Part shown: positions 1-8,284 of the stretch, in pieces
How the letters are laid out: each line of letters starts with the position of its first letter
Numbering within the stretch: the first letter of the stretch is position 1
NCBI RefSeq assembly: GCF_041435055.1
Contig: NZ_CP108002.1
Location: forward strand, 5,084,001-5,148,000
DNA: 64,000 bases
Direction: 5' to 3'
DNA from: Streptomyces sp. NBC_00341
GTDB taxonomy: Bacteria; Actinomycetota; Actinomycetes; Streptomycetales; Streptomycetaceae
Notes under the pieces: model-generated
Seen by the model: the letters and a program-made list of their open reading frames with translations, nothing else
Told to the model about the DNA's origin: nothing
The model's database searches: none
Program-made: the position numbers and the translations under genes

Positions 1-327
1 CTGTTCCAGGTGCGGCGGCTCGGCGAGAGCGTCGAGGCGGAGGTGACGTCCGAGGGCGAGGAGCACCGGGTCCCGGAGTCGGTGCGTGTCCTGCTGGGCC
101 CCGGCACCCCGGACACGTACGTCGAGCACGGCGAACTGCGCGCGGGCGGCGTCGAGCTGGACTGGCGCCGCACCCCGGACGGCACCGTGCACGCCGCCAC
201 CCTGGAGGGCGTCGCGGCGGGCCTGGCCTGGGCGGCGGGCCAGTGGCCGCGCCGCTTCGAGGTCGCGGCGCTGCTGGAGGACCCGTCCCGCACCGCGGAA
301 CTGGCCCGGGACCGCTGGTTCGACTGA
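1..327 (+). CDS. C-terminal end of a larger protein cut by the window edge (possibly sacsin/Hsp90-like)
   Basis: The frame is open from the first base and ends at TGA 325-327, so this is the last ~108 residues of a gene that starts upstream. An internal GTG at 10 has no ribosome site worth considering. The segment is acidic and arginine-rich and ends in ARDRWFD. It resembles the end of the large streptomycete proteins with a sacsin-type Hsp90 ATPase domain, but no ATP-binding motif lies inside the window, so that call is a memory-based guess. No terminator lies immediately downstream; the next strong hairpin is about 100 bases on and may belong to the next gene. Confidence 0.5.
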   Translation: MFQVRRLGESVEAEVTSEGEEHRVPESVRVLLGPGTPDTYVEHGELRAGGVELDWRRTPDGTVHAATLEGVAAGLAWAAGQWPRRFEVAALLEDPSRTAELARDRWFD

Positions 328-430
328 CCGCCCCGGTCCCGGTCCCGGCTCCCGCCCAAGCCCCGCGATTTCGGGGGCCTTCGCAGAATCTTCATATTCG
401 CAGGCAACCCTTCACATACGTCGGCTGTCT

Positions 431-461
431 GGTCTGTTGAGCCACTCCGGCTCAACAGACC
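431..461 (+). promoter_or_regulatory. Perfect 13-bp inverted repeat (hairpin) ahead of the secreted-protein gene
   Basis: GGTCTGTTGAGCC (431-443), loop ACTCC (444-448), GGCTCAACAGACC (449-461): 13 of 13 pairs. It ends 56 bases before the ATG at 518 and about 100 bases after the previous stop. It could be a 5' leader stem of the secreted protein or a distant terminator of the upstream gene; there is no T-run. Confidence 0.6.
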
Positions 462-517
462 GATCGGCCCCGCCGGTGCGCCTGCGCGCCAGGGGCCCCT
501 TTCCCACAGGGAAAAAC

Positions 518-1261
518 ATGCGTATGCGTACCTCTGCGACCGTCGCCGTCGGTGCTCTGGCCCTGCTGGCCCTCGCCGTACCGGCCGCCCAGGCCAACGG
601 CCACTACGGCGACACCGCCATCACCAAGGTGACGGTCAACGGTGGCAAGAACGTGGTGGTCGGCACCAGCGCCGTCAAGAAGTTCACCGTCGCGGTGACC
701 GGCAAGGACAACTCCGGCATCAAGGGGATGGAAATAGAGCTGGTGGGCCCCGGGTTCGGCTACCTGACGCCGGACAGCACCAAGTGCTCCGGGAGCACCT
801 GCACCGCCACGTTCACCGTCGCTCCCAAGGTCGACCTGCCGTACTCCAACGACGTAGCCGGTACCTGGTACGTCGACGCGTGGGTGGACGCCAAGGACGG
901 CGACTACAACTGGAAGGAAAAGGCCGGCACCTTCAAGTTCCAGCGGGCGGCCACGCAGACCGTCGACGCCGCCCCCGAGCCGGTGAAGAAGGGGAAGACC
1001 ATCACGGTCACCGGCAAGCTGGCGCGGGCCAACTGGGACGACTTCAAGTACCACGGCTACACCAGCCAGTCGGTCAAGCTGCAGTTCCTCAAGAAGGGCA
1101 GCAAGACCTGGGGCACGGTGAAGACCGTCAAGACGAACAGCACCGGCACCCTGAAGACCACGGTGAAGGCCTCGGTCGACGGTTACTGGCGCTACAGCTT
1201 CGCGGGTACGACCTCCACTCCGGCCGTCAACTCCACGGGTGACTTCGTCGACGTGAAGTAG
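518..1261 (+). CDS. Secreted beta-rich protein with two Ig-like halves
   Basis: 247 residues. The ATG at 518 follows AGGGAAAAAC and opens a signal peptide (RMRT then a hydrophobic stretch, cleavage probably after AQA near residue 27). The mature protein has two similar beta-rich halves: residues about 35-140 with a disulfide candidate CSGSTC, and about 150-247 (VKKGKTITVTGKL through SFAGTTSTP), the second like bacterial Ig-like domains. Small secreted proteins of this kind are often auto-annotated as calcium-binding in Streptomyces; I see no EF-hand. A longer in-frame extension upstream of 518 is arginine-rich shadow sequence. It converges on the ATPase gene with a shared terminator between them. 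Role unknown; extracellular. Confidence 0.8.
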   Translation: MRMRTSATVAVGALALLALAVPAAQANGHYGDTAITKVTVNGGKNVVVGTSAVKKFTVAVTGKDNSGIKGMEIELVGPGFGYLTPDSTKCSGSTCTATFTVAPKVDLPYSNDVAGTWYVDAWVDAKDGDYNWKEKAGTFKFQRAATQTVDAAPEPVKKGKTITVTGKLARANWDDFKYHGYTSQSVKLQFLKKGSKTWGTVKTVKTNSTGTLKTTVKASVDGYWRYSFAGTTSTPAVNSTGDFVDVK

Positions 1262-1271
1262 CCGGCCCGGT

Positions 1272-1310
1272 GGGCCGCCGCTTCCCCGCTACACCGGGAA
1301 GTGGCGGCTC
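1272..1310. terminator. Bidirectional GC-rich terminator between convergent genes
   Basis: Arms 1272-1286 and 1296-1310 pair over 15 positions (two G-U), loop 1287-1295. The core is CTTCCC/GGGAAG and GCCGCC/GGCGGC. The right arm lies in the last codons of the minus-strand ATPase gene, so the same stem can serve both convergent genes. No T-run, as is usual in this GC range. Confidence 0.6.
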
Positions 1311-3772
1311 ACCAGGCGCCAGGCGTACTCCAGGGCGGCGGAGGCGATCACGGCGATCCCCACCGCCGTCCACGGCATCTGCGCGCCGACCAGCTTCAGC
1401 GCGAAGAAGTCCTGGAGCCAGGGCACCACGAGCACGATCAGGAACGCCGCCCCCATCGCCGCGACCAGGCAGATCCGCCACCAGGTGTAGGGGCGGGCGA
1501 TGATCGCCAGGACCCACATCGAGACCAGGAACAGCGTGAGGGTGGCCGCGCTGGTCTCCGCGTCCAGCGAGCCGGGGCCGGTGTAGACGTGCCGGGCGAT
1601 CAGGTACGTGGCGAAGGTGGCCGCGGCCGCGATGGTGCCGGACGGGACCGCGTACCGCATGACGCGTCGCACGAAGTGGGGGTGCGCGCGTTCCTTGTTG
1701 GGGGCCAGGGCGAGGAAGAACGCCGGGATGCCGATCGTCAGCGTCGACAGCAGGGTCAGGTGCCGGGGCAGGAACGGGTACTCGACCTGGAAGCAGACCA
1801 CCAGGACGGCCAGCAGCACCGAGTAGACGGTCTTCGTCAGGAACAGGGTGGCGACCCGGGTGATGTTGCCGATGACCCGGCGGCCCTCGGCCACGACGGA
1901 CGGCAGCGTCGCGAAGCTGTTGTTGAGCAGCACGATCTGGGCGACCGCGCGGGTGGCCTCCGAGCCGGAGCCCATCGAGACGCCGATGTCGGCGTCCTTG
2001 AGGGCCAGCACGTCGTTGACGCCGTCGCCCGTCATCGCGACGGTGTGGCCGCGGGACTGGAGGGCGGCGACCATCTCCCGCTTCTGCTGCGGGGTGACGC
2101 GGCCGAAGACCGTGTTCTCCTCCATGGCGGTGGCCATCGCGTCCGGGTCTGTGGGCAGCTTGCGCGCGTCCATGGTGTGCTCTGCGCCCGGCAGCCCGAG
2201 CTTCGCGGCGACGGCGCCGACCGAGACGGCGTTGTCGCCGGAGATCACCTTGGTGGCGACCCGCTGCTCTGCGAAGTAGGCGAGCGTCTCCCGGGCGTCG
2301 GGCCGCAGCCGCTGCTCCAGGACGATCAGGGCGCTCGGGTCCGCCCCGGTCGCGGTCGCCGGGTCGTCGAGCGGCCCGTCCACCCGGGCCAGCAGCAGGA
2401 CGCGCAGGCCCTGCTGGTTGAGCTGTTCGATCTCGCCGAGCGCCGGGTCGTCCTCGGGCAACAGCACGTCGGGGGCGCCGAGGAGCCAGCCGGAGGGCTG
2501 CCCCTGCGCCTCCTCGAAGGCGGCGCCGCTGTACTTGCGGGCCGAGGAGAACGGCAGCGCCTGGGTGACGCGCCAGCCCTCGCCGTCCGGGACCGGGTAG
2601 GCGTCGATGATCGCCTGGAGGCTGGCGTTGGGCCGCGGGTCCGAGGCGCCGAAGGCGGCCAGTACGCGGCGCAGGTAGGGCTCGTCGGTGCCGTTCAGCG
2701 CGCGGACCTCGGTGACGTCCATACCGCCCTCCGTGAGGGTGCCGGTCTTGTCCAGGCAGACGACGTCGACCCGGGCCAGGCCCTCGATGGCGGGGAGTTC
2801 CTGGACCAGGCACTGCTTGCGGCCCAGCCGGACGACGCCGATCGCGAAGGCGACCGAGGTGAGCAGGACCAGTCCCTCCGGGATCATCGGGACGATGCCG
2901 CCGACGGTCCTGGCGATGGAGTCCTTGAAGTTGTGGTCCTTCACGACGAGCTGGCTGAGGATCAGCCCGATCGCGGTCGGGATCATCATCCAGGTGACGT
3001 ACTTGAGGATGGTCGAGATGCCGCTGCGCAGCTCGGACTGGACGAGCGTGAAGCGGGAGGCCTCCTCCGCGAGCTGTGCGGCGTAGGCCTCGCGGCCGAC
3101 CTTGGTCGCGGCGAAGGCGCCGCCGCCCGCGACGACGAAGCTGCCGGACATCACCGGATCGCCGGCGCGCTTGAGGACCGGGTCCGCCTCGCCGGTGAGC
3201 AGGGATTCGTCGATCTCCAGGCTGTCGGCCTCCGCGACCGTGCCGTCCACCACGACCTTGTCGCCGGGGCCGAGCTCGACGAGGTCGCCCAGGACGATCT
3301 CGGACGTGGAGATCTCGGCGGCGACCCCGTCCCGCCGCACGGTGGGTTTGGCCTCACCGATGACCGCGAGGCTGTCCAGGGTCTTCTTGGCCCGCCACTC
3401 CTGCACGATGCCGATGCCGGTGTTGGCGATGATCACGAAGCCGAAGAGGCTGTCCTGGATCGGCGCGACGAACAGCATGATCACCCAGAGCACGCCGATG
3501 ATCAGGTTGAACCGGGTGAAGACGTTGGCGCGGACGATCTCGCGAACGGACCGGGACGAGCGGACCGGGACGTCGTTGACCTCGCCCCGGGCGATCCGCT
3601 CCGCGACCTCTGCCGCGGTCAGCCCGCGCCCGCCGCCGGGCGCCGGGAGCCCGACCGGGTGTACCGGGTCGAGCTCGCTGCCGGCGTCGATCATCACCGG
3701 CCGGTCGGTGCCGGAAGGCACGGAGGATCTGTTCGGCTCATCCCCGGAGGGGCCGACTGCCCGCTGAGTCAT
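1289..3772 (-). CDS. Cation-translocating P-type ATPase (CtpE-like)
   Basis: 827 residues; an inner-membrane pump that couples ATP hydrolysis to cation transport. Visible in order: cytosolic N-region; paired membrane helices near 88-125; actuator-domain TGE at 193-195; helices near 255-310 containing PEGL at 298-301; the phosphorylated Asp341 in DKTGTLT; and the hinge motif TGDGVND in the C-terminal half, followed by about six helices. The intramembrane PEGLVLLTS run resembles mycobacterial CtpE, which has been linked to calcium uptake. Metal-binding cysteine motifs (CPC, CxxC) are absent, which argues against a copper or zinc exporter. The ion specificity is inference. Start ATG at 3772. The gene stands alone and converges on the secreted-protein gene. 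Confidence 0.93.
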   Translation of the reverse strand: MTQRAVGPSGDEPNRSSVPSGTDRPVMIDAGSELDPVHPVGLPAPGGGRGLTAAEVAERIARGEVNDVPVRSSRSVREIVRANVFTRFNLIIGVLWVIMLFVAPIQDSLFGFVIIANTGIGIVQEWRAKKTLDSLAVIGEAKPTVRRDGVAAEISTSEIVLGDLVELGPGDKVVVDGTVAEADSLEIDESLLTGEADPVLKRAGDPVMSGSFVVAGGGAFAATKVGREAYAAQLAEEASRFTLVQSELRSGISTILKYVTWMMIPTAIGLILSQLVVKDHNFKDSIARTVGGIVPMIPEGLVLLTSVAFAIGVVRLGRKQCLVQELPAIEGLARVDVVCLDKTGTLTEGGMDVTEVRALNGTDEPYLRRVLAAFGASDPRPNASLQAIIDAYPVPDGEGWRVTQALPFSSARKYSGAAFEEAQGQPSGWLLGAPDVLLPEDDPALGEIEQLNQQGLRVLLLARVDGPLDDPATATGADPSALIVLEQRLRPDARETLAYFAEQRVATKVISGDNAVSVGAVAAKLGLPGAEHTMDARKLPTDPDAMATAMEENTVFGRVTPQQKREMVAALQSRGHTVAMTGDGVNDVLALKDADIGVSMGSGSEATRAVAQIVLLNNSFATLPSVVAEGRRVIGNITRVATLFLTKTVYSVLLAVLVVCFQVEYPFLPRHLTLLSTLTIGIPAFFLALAPNKERAHPHFVRRVMRYAVPSGTIAAAATFATYLIARHVYTGPGSLDAETSAATLTLFLVSMWVLAIIARPYTWWRICLVAAMGAAFLIVLVVPWLQDFFALKLVGAQMPWTAVGIAVIASAALEYAWRLVSRHFPV

Positions 3773-3867
3773 GGTTCAGACGGTACGGGTGGAACGTCCG
3801 GTTCACCCATCGGGTGGTCCGAAGATCAGACCGGGGGAGGACGGAAATCGTCCCGTGGTTGTACGGA

Positions 3868-4146
3868 TCAGCCGGAGGCAGGCCCCTGACCAGCAGTCTC
3901 GGCCGCGGCGGCCCGCTTGAGCGCGGCGTCGCGGCCCCGTACGTACCAGATGCCGATCAGGCCGAGGGCGCCGCCGGCCAGGCACGTCCACACCCACCAC
4001 AGGTGCCCGTGGTCGTCGAACCAGCCGTAGAACGGGAGCTGGACGAGGAAGAGGACGAACCAGAGGATCGTGCCGCCCGTGATGGTGGCGACGACGGGCC
4101 CCTCCAGGGGCTCGGGTGCCTCGTGTGTCGGTGTCCACTTCGCCAT
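3868..4146 (-). CDS. DUF2530 small membrane protein
   Basis: 92 residues from the ATG at 4146. It has two hydrophobic helices (about 19-42 and 49-70) joined by GWFDDHGHLWW, then a basic, alanine-rich tail. The opening MAKWTPTHEAPEPLEG and the two-helix layout match DUF2530, a family of unknown function restricted to actinobacteria. The frame stays open upstream of 4146, but that part (PRVDPWADWP) lies in the AT-richer promoter gap and lacks family likeness. It is divergent from the NCS2 permease, and I infer that the two share the 185-bp promoter region. No function can be assigned. Confidence 0.85.
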   Translation of the reverse strand: MAKWTPTHEAPEPLEGPVVATITGGTILWFVLFLVQLPFYGWFDDHGHLWWVWTCLAGGALGLIGIWYVRGRDAALKRAAAAETAGQGPASG

Positions 4147-4331
4147 GCACTCAGTGTATGCGGCGCGTATATAAGAGCGGACAGGCCAGTCGGCCCAAGG
4201 GTCTACGCGCGGAGATAGCGATCTTCGCCTTATGTATTCATACTGAATCTGCTTACGGCTGTCTCGAATTAATCGTGTGAACATCCAAAGCTGACCATAT
4301 TGAGCCCCTCTAGGTACGACTGAGGTCATAC
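4147..4331. promoter_or_regulatory. AT-richer divergent promoter gap (DUF2530 / NCS2 permease)
   Basis: The 185-bp gap is markedly AT-richer than its surroundings, especially 4220-4290. It contains TATA-like stretches on both strands (for example TATATAAGAG near 4168) but no clean -35/-10 pair that I would defend. I looked for a purine-riboswitch fold before the permease and saw none. Confidence 0.4.
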
Positions 4332-5786
4332 ATGCCCCCCTCGGCCCCCGCCCCGGTCGACGCCGTGCCGCCCCCGGCTCCCCAGCCCTCCGGCGGCCTG
4401 GACCGTTTCTTCAAGATCTCCGAGCGGGGCTCTTCGGTCGCGCGTGAGGTCCGTGGCGGATTCGCCACCTTCTTCGCGATGGCGTACATCATCGTGCTGA
4501 ACCCGATCATCCTGGGCAGCGCGAAGGACATGTACGGGCATCAGCTCGACAGCGGCCAGCTGGTCACCGCGACGGTGCTGGTCGCCGCGTTCTCCACGCT
4601 CCTCATGGGCGTCATCGGCAATGTGCCGATCGCGCTGGCGGCGGGCCTCGGCGTCAACACCGTCGTCGCCCTCCAGCTCGCCCCCCGGATGAGCTGGCCC
4701 GACGCGATGGGCATGGTCGTCCTCGCGGGCATCGTGGTCATGCTGCTGGTCGCGACCGGGCTGCGGGAACGCGTGATGAACGCCGTACCGACCTCGCTCC
4801 GCAAGGGCATCGCGATCGGCATCGGCCTCTTCATCCTGCTGATCGGCCTGGTCGACTCGGGCTTCGTCTCCCGCATCCCGGACGTCGCGCACACCACCGT
4901 CCCGCTGCAGCTCGGCGGCGACGGCCACCTCAACGGCTGGCCGGTCCTGGTCTTCGTGCTCGGCGCGCTGCTCACCCTCGCGCTGATCGTCCGCAAGGTG
5001 CCGGGCGCGATCCTGATCTCCATCGTCGCGATGACGGTGGTCGCGCTGATCATCGACGCGGTCGCGGACCTGCCGGGCGAGGCCTGGGGGCTGACCGTTC
5101 CGGAGTGGCCGGGCAATCCGGTCGCCTCGCCGGACTTCGGGCTGATCGGCAAGGTCAGCCTGTTCGGCGGCTTCGACAAGGTCGGTGTGCTCACCGGCGT
5201 CCTGTTCGTCTTCACCGTGCTGCTGTCCTGCTTCTTCGACGCGATGGGCACCATCCTCGGCGTCGGCGACGAGGCCAAGCTGATGGACAAGGACGGCAAC
5301 TTCCCCGGCATCAACAAGGTGCTGTTCGTCGACGGCATCGCGGTCGCGGCGGGCGGCGCGGGCTCCGCCTCGGCGGGCACCTGCTTCGTGGAGTCCACGG
5401 CGGGCGTCGGCGAGGGGGCCCGCACCGGCTTCGCGAGCATCGTGACGGGTCTGCTGTTCACGGCGGCGCTGTTCCTGACACCACTGGCGACCATGGTCCC
5501 CTCGCAGGCGGCCACTCCGGCCCTGCTGGCGGTGGGCTTCCTGATCATCGCGGGCTCGGTGCGGGACATCGACTGGAGCGACTACACGCTCTCGATGCCG
5601 GCCTTCCTCGCCATGGTGATGATGCCGTTCACGTACTCGATCACCAACGGCATCGGCATCGGCTTCATCGCGTTCTGCGTGCTGCGGCTGGCCGCCGGGC
5701 GCGGTCGCTCGGTGCCGGTGGCCATGTACGTGGTCTCCGCGGTCTTCGTCTTCTACTACGCGATGCCGGCGCTCGGCCTCACGTAG
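4332..5786 (+). CDS. NCS2 family purine permease (AzgA/PbuG-like)
   Basis: 484 residues; a proton-coupled importer of purine bases (hypoxanthine, guanine, adenine or xanthine) in the cell membrane. Start ATG 4332 with GAGGT five bases upstream. After a proline-rich N-tail come VARGG-type residues and GGFATFFAMAYIIVLNP, typical of the AzgA-type branch, then 12-14 hydrophobic segments. The conserved STAGVGEGARTGFASIVTG block is the family signature containing the substrate-facing glutamate. Length fits the family. It ends against a strong terminator shared with the convergent ribbon-helix-helix gene. The exact purine cannot be told from the sequence. Confidence 0.92.
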   Translation: MPPSAPAPVDAVPPPAPQPSGGLDRFFKISERGSSVAREVRGGFATFFAMAYIIVLNPIILGSAKDMYGHQLDSGQLVTATVLVAAFSTLLMGVIGNVPIALAAGLGVNTVVALQLAPRMSWPDAMGMVVLAGIVVMLLVATGLRERVMNAVPTSLRKGIAIGIGLFILLIGLVDSGFVSRIPDVAHTTVPLQLGGDGHLNGWPVLVFVLGALLTLALIVRKVPGAILISIVAMTVVALIIDAVADLPGEAWGLTVPEWPGNPVASPDFGLIGKVSLFGGFDKVGVLTGVLFVFTVLLSCFFDAMGTILGVGDEAKLMDKDGNFPGINKVLFVDGIAVAAGGAGSASAGTCFVESTAGVGEGARTGFASIVTGLLFTAALFLTPLATMVPSQAATPALLAVGFLIIAGSVRDIDWSDYTLSMPAFLAMVMMPFTYSITNGIGIGFIAFCVLRLAAGRGRSVPVAMYVVSAVFVFYYAMPALGLT

Positions 5787-5798
5787 CCCATTACGGGC

Positions 5799-5844
5799 GG
5801 ACGGGCGGCCGAGGGGGTCAGGTGACCTCCTCGGCCGCCCGTCC
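5799..5844. terminator. Very strong bidirectional terminator, overlapping the end of a coding region
   Basis: GGACGGGCGGCCGAGG (5799-5814) pairs perfectly with 5829-5844, and the stem extends inward to about 21 pairs with a small AGGT loop. It begins 12 bases after the permease stop. The right arm encodes the last residues of the minus-strand ribbon-helix-helix protein, so the hairpin is part of that coding sequence. Confidence 0.8.
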
Positions 5845-6057
5845 GTCCGCTCCGTAGAACTTCTCCGTCTCGTCGACGGCCGCCTGGAAGCGTTCGTCGA
5901 AGTCATCGCGAATGAGCGTCCGGACCACGTAGTCCTGGACGCTCATTCCGCGTCTGGCGGCGTGCTGTTTGAGCCGGTCGAGCAGCTCACCGTCTATCCG
6001 CAGGCTGAGCACTGTCGATCCCATGCCAAGCAGGGTTACGTTTCCCGGGCCCGACAC
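5818..6057 (-). CDS. Ribbon-helix-helix (CopG/Arc-like) DNA-binding protein
   Basis: 79 residues from the GTG at 6057, preceded by GGAAAG at good spacing; a downstream ATG at 6024 has no ribosome site and would give 68 residues. The core STVLSLRIDGELLDRLKQHA, then RRGMSVQDYVVRTLI, is a ribbon-helix-helix fold: one beta strand for the DNA major groove and two helices for dimerisation. An acidic tail follows (FQAAVDETEKFYG). Such proteins act as small repressors or antitoxins, but no toxin partner is adjacent. The last codons form one arm of the terminator shared with the permease. Its target is unknown. Confidence 0.8.
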   Translation of the reverse strand: MSGPGNVTLLGMGSTVLSLRIDGELLDRLKQHAARRGMSVQDYVVRTLIRDDFDERFQAAVDETEKFYGADGRAAEEVT

Positions 6058-6123
6058 GCGTGACTTTCCGGAACTGACTCACTCGTTTGGGTGATCGATT
6101 GGTGATTCGGGTCTCGCGCGTGT

Positions 6124-6159
6124 ACCACCGAGTGGTCTTTAGGGTAGGTAATGAGTTAC
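6124..6159. promoter_or_regulatory. Candidate MarR operators
   Basis: Two inverted repeats sit in the gap before the marR-type gene: ACCAC-CGA-GTGGT at 6124-6136 (perfect) and GTAA-TGAG-TTAC at 6148-6159, which ends 10 bases before the ATG. MarR proteins usually bind such short palindromes over their own promoter; which one is used is not decidable by eye. Confidence 0.5.
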
Positions 6160-6169
6160 GCTAACAAAC

Positions 6170-6610
6170 ATGCCTGACCTGATCCACGACGGCGACAGTG
6201 CCGCCGCCGTGAGCTCCCTTCGTTCCGCCGTCATGCTGCTCGGCCGGCGCCTCAAGCACCAGCGCGTCGACGAGTCGCTGAGCCCCACCGAGATGTCGGT
6301 GCTCGGCACGCTCGCCCGCTGCGGTTCGGCCACCCCCGGTGAGCTGGCCCGCAAGGAGCATGTGCAGCCGCCGTCGATGACCCGCATCGTCGCGCTGCTG
6401 GAAGCGAAGGGACTTGTCAGACTGGAACCGCACCCCGATGACCGTCGACAGAAGATGGTCAGCCAGACCGAGCAGGCCGAGGCCATGCTCGCCGAGAGCC
6501 GCAACAAGCGGAACGCCTGGCTGACCACCCTCGCCGAAGGCCTGGACGAGGACGAGTGGGAGACGCTTCGCAACGCGGCCCCCGTGCTGGAGAAGCTCGC
6601 CCACCTGTAG
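6170..6610 (+). CDS. MarR family transcriptional regulator
   Basis: 146 residues, the usual MarR length. A winged helix-turn-helix spans about 40-110: LSPTEMSVLGTLARCG, then ATPGELARKEHVQPPSMTRI (recognition helix) and the wing LVRLEPHPDDRRQKMV, including the conserved DxRxxx wing. Terminal helices form the dimer interface. It is followed 96 bases on by an MFS exporter on the same strand, the usual layout for a ligand-released repressor of an efflux pump. Palindromes at 6124-6159 are likely its operators. The ligand is unknown. Confidence 0.9.
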   Translation: MPDLIHDGDSAAAVSSLRSAVMLLGRRLKHQRVDESLSPTEMSVLGTLARCGSATPGELARKEHVQPPSMTRIVALLEAKGLVRLEPHPDDRRQKMVSQTEQAEAMLAESRNKRNAWLTTLAEGLDEDEWETLRNAAPVLEKLAHL

Positions 6611-6706
6611 CGGAGCGGGCCGCGCCGGACCATCACCGGCGCACCGCCCCCACCGCCGCATCCCCGTCAGTCAGCACCATGTCCACGCCCGAGGAGGCGA
6701 ACCCTT

Positions 6707-8041
6707 TTGAGTACGGGATCCGGAGCAGACTCCGCCCCCGCACCGACTTCCACCCACGAGAGCAAGCCCGGCGGGACCTTCTCGTCGCTGAAGATCCGTA
6801 ACTACCGCCTGTTCGCAACCGGCGCCGTGATCTCCAACACCGGTACCTGGATGTCCCGCATCACGCAGGACTGGCTCGTCCTGAGCCTCACCGGGTCCGC
6901 CACCGCCGTCGGTATCACCACGGCACTGCAGTTCCTCCCCATGCTGCTCTTCGGCCTCTACGGCGGCGTCATCGCCGACCGGCTCCCGAAGCGCAAGCTC
7001 CTTCTCTTCAGCCAGGCCGCGCTGGGCCTGTGCGGTGTCGCGCTCGCGGTGCTCACGCTCTCCGGCGTGGTCCAGGTGTGGCACGTCTACCTGATCGCGT
7101 TCCTGCTCGGCATGGTCACGGTCGTGGACAACCCGGCCCGCCAGTCGTTCGTCTCCGAGATGGTCGGCCCCGCCCAGCTGCGGAACGCGGTCAGCCTGAA
7201 CTCGGCGAACTTCCAGTCCGCCCGGCTCATCGGTCCCGCCGTCGCGGGTGTGCTGATCACCTCGGTCGGCAGCGGCTGGGCGTTCATGTTCAACGGCCTG
7301 TCGTTCCTCGCGCCGCTCGTCGGCCTGATGATGATGCGCACGAGCGAGCTGCACAAGGCCGTGGTCGTACCGCGCGCCAAGGGCCAGCTGCGCGAAGGGC
7401 TGCGTTACGTCTCCGGCCGCCCGGAGCTGGTCTGGCCGATCGTCCTGGTCGGCTTCGTCGGCACGTTCGGGTTCAACTTCCCGATCTGGCTGACGGCCTT
7501 CGCGGACGAGGTCTTCCACGGCGGCGCCGGGATGTACTCGTTCTTCAACATCCTGATGGCGGCCGGCTCCCTCGCCGGCGCCCTCCTCGCCGCCCGACGC
7601 CGCTCCTCGCGGCTGCGGATGCTGGTGGCGGCGGGTACGTTGTTCGGCGTGCTGGAGGTCATCGCCTCCATGTCGCCGTCCGTCTGGATGTTCTCGATTC
7701 TGCTGGTCCCGATCGGCATGATCGGTCTGACGACCAACATCAGCGCGAACACCAGCGTCCAGATGGCCGCGGACCCGGCCATGCGCGGCCGGGTGATGAG
7801 CCTGTACATGATGGTCTTCGCCGGCGGTACGCCGGTGGGCGCCCCGATCGTCGGCTGGATCAGCGACACGTACGGCGTCCGGACCGGAATGGCGGTCGGC
7901 GGCGCGTTCTCGCTGGTGGCCGCGCTCGGCGTCGGCTTCATGTTGGCCCGCGTCGGCGGCCTGCGCCTCAAGGTCGACCTGCGACCGGGCCGCCCGCACG
8001 TACGGTTCGTCCCGCGCGAGCAGCTGGCCACGGCGGCCTGA
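6707..8041 (+). CDS. MFS transporter (EntS-like branch)
   Basis: 444 residues; about 12 membrane helices. The start is TTG 6707, chosen because GAGGAGG lies about eight bases upstream and the first helix then sits after a short polar tail. The first loop GVIADRLPKRKLLLFSQ is the MFS_3-type motif A seen in enterobactin-exporter-like proteins. The basic segment RARRRSSRLR marks the central loop. It lies downstream of the MarR gene and is probably co-transcribed with it and repressed by it; a clear terminator follows at 8065-8100. Substrate unknown: a small lipophilic compound or siderophore is plausible. Confidence 0.9.
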   Translation: MSTGSGADSAPAPTSTHESKPGGTFSSLKIRNYRLFATGAVISNTGTWMSRITQDWLVLSLTGSATAVGITTALQFLPMLLFGLYGGVIADRLPKRKLLLFSQAALGLCGVALAVLTLSGVVQVWHVYLIAFLLGMVTVVDNPARQSFVSEMVGPAQLRNAVSLNSANFQSARLIGPAVAGVLITSVGSGWAFMFNGLSFLAPLVGLMMMRTSELHKAVVVPRAKGQLREGLRYVSGRPELVWPIVLVGFVGTFGFNFPIWLTAFADEVFHGGAGMYSFFNILMAAGSLAGALLAARRRSSRLRMLVAAGTLFGVLEVIASMSPSVWMFSILLVPIGMIGLTTNISANTSVQMAADPAMRGRVMSLYMMVFAGGTPVGAPIVGWISDTYGVRTGMAVGGAFSLVAALGVGFMLARVGGLRLKVDLRPGRPHVRFVPREQLATAA

Positions 8042-8064
8042 GGCTCGTCCGTCCACACACGATC

Positions 8065-8100
8065 ACGGCCCCGACCGGGGAGACCCGGTACCGGGGCCGT
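8065..8100 (+). terminator. Terminator after the MFS gene
   Basis: ACGGCCCCG (8065-8073) pairs with CGGGGCCGT (8092-8100), and the stem continues inward as ACCGG (8074-8078) with CCGGT (8085-8089) past a 2-base bulge. It begins 24 bases after the stop. Confidence 0.7.
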
Positions 8101-8162
8101 ATCGCGTGGGACGCACGGAGGCCGGGACACGGGGCGACGAGCGGGGCGGTTACGCTCGTCGG

Positions 8163-8249
8163 GTGGACCCCAAGACCCGAAACCGCATCATGGCGGCCGT
8201 GCTCGTGCTCATGTTCGTCGTCGTCGCAGCGGCGGCCGCCCTCGGCTGA
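8163..8249 (+). CDS. 28-residue membrane microprotein
   Basis: GTG at 8163 reads MDPKTRNRIMAAVLVLMFVV followed by VAAAAALG and a stop at 8247-8249. It has a short basic head and a single hydrophobic helix. I recall near-identical tiny proteins at this place in other Streptomyces genomes, which is the main reason to call it real; that memory cannot be checked here. No strong ribosome site is visible. It sits alone between the MFS terminator and a convergent aldo/keto reductase. It could act as a membrane-embedded regulator, but no function is known to me. Confidence 0.55.
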   Translation: MDPKTRNRIMAAVLVLMFVVVAAAAALG

Positions 8250-8284
8250 TGAGCCCGTGAGGACGGCCGCGCCGACGCCGGTTC

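Noticed and set aside
1301..3889. An 862-codon open frame on the plus strand through the ATPase gene
   Set aside because: It is the antisense shadow of a clear P-type ATPase with all motifs; its protein is low-complexity and has no start signal.
4147..4331. Possible purine riboswitch before the NCS2 permease
   Set aside because: No three-way stem pattern or conserved loop of the purine aptamer could be found.
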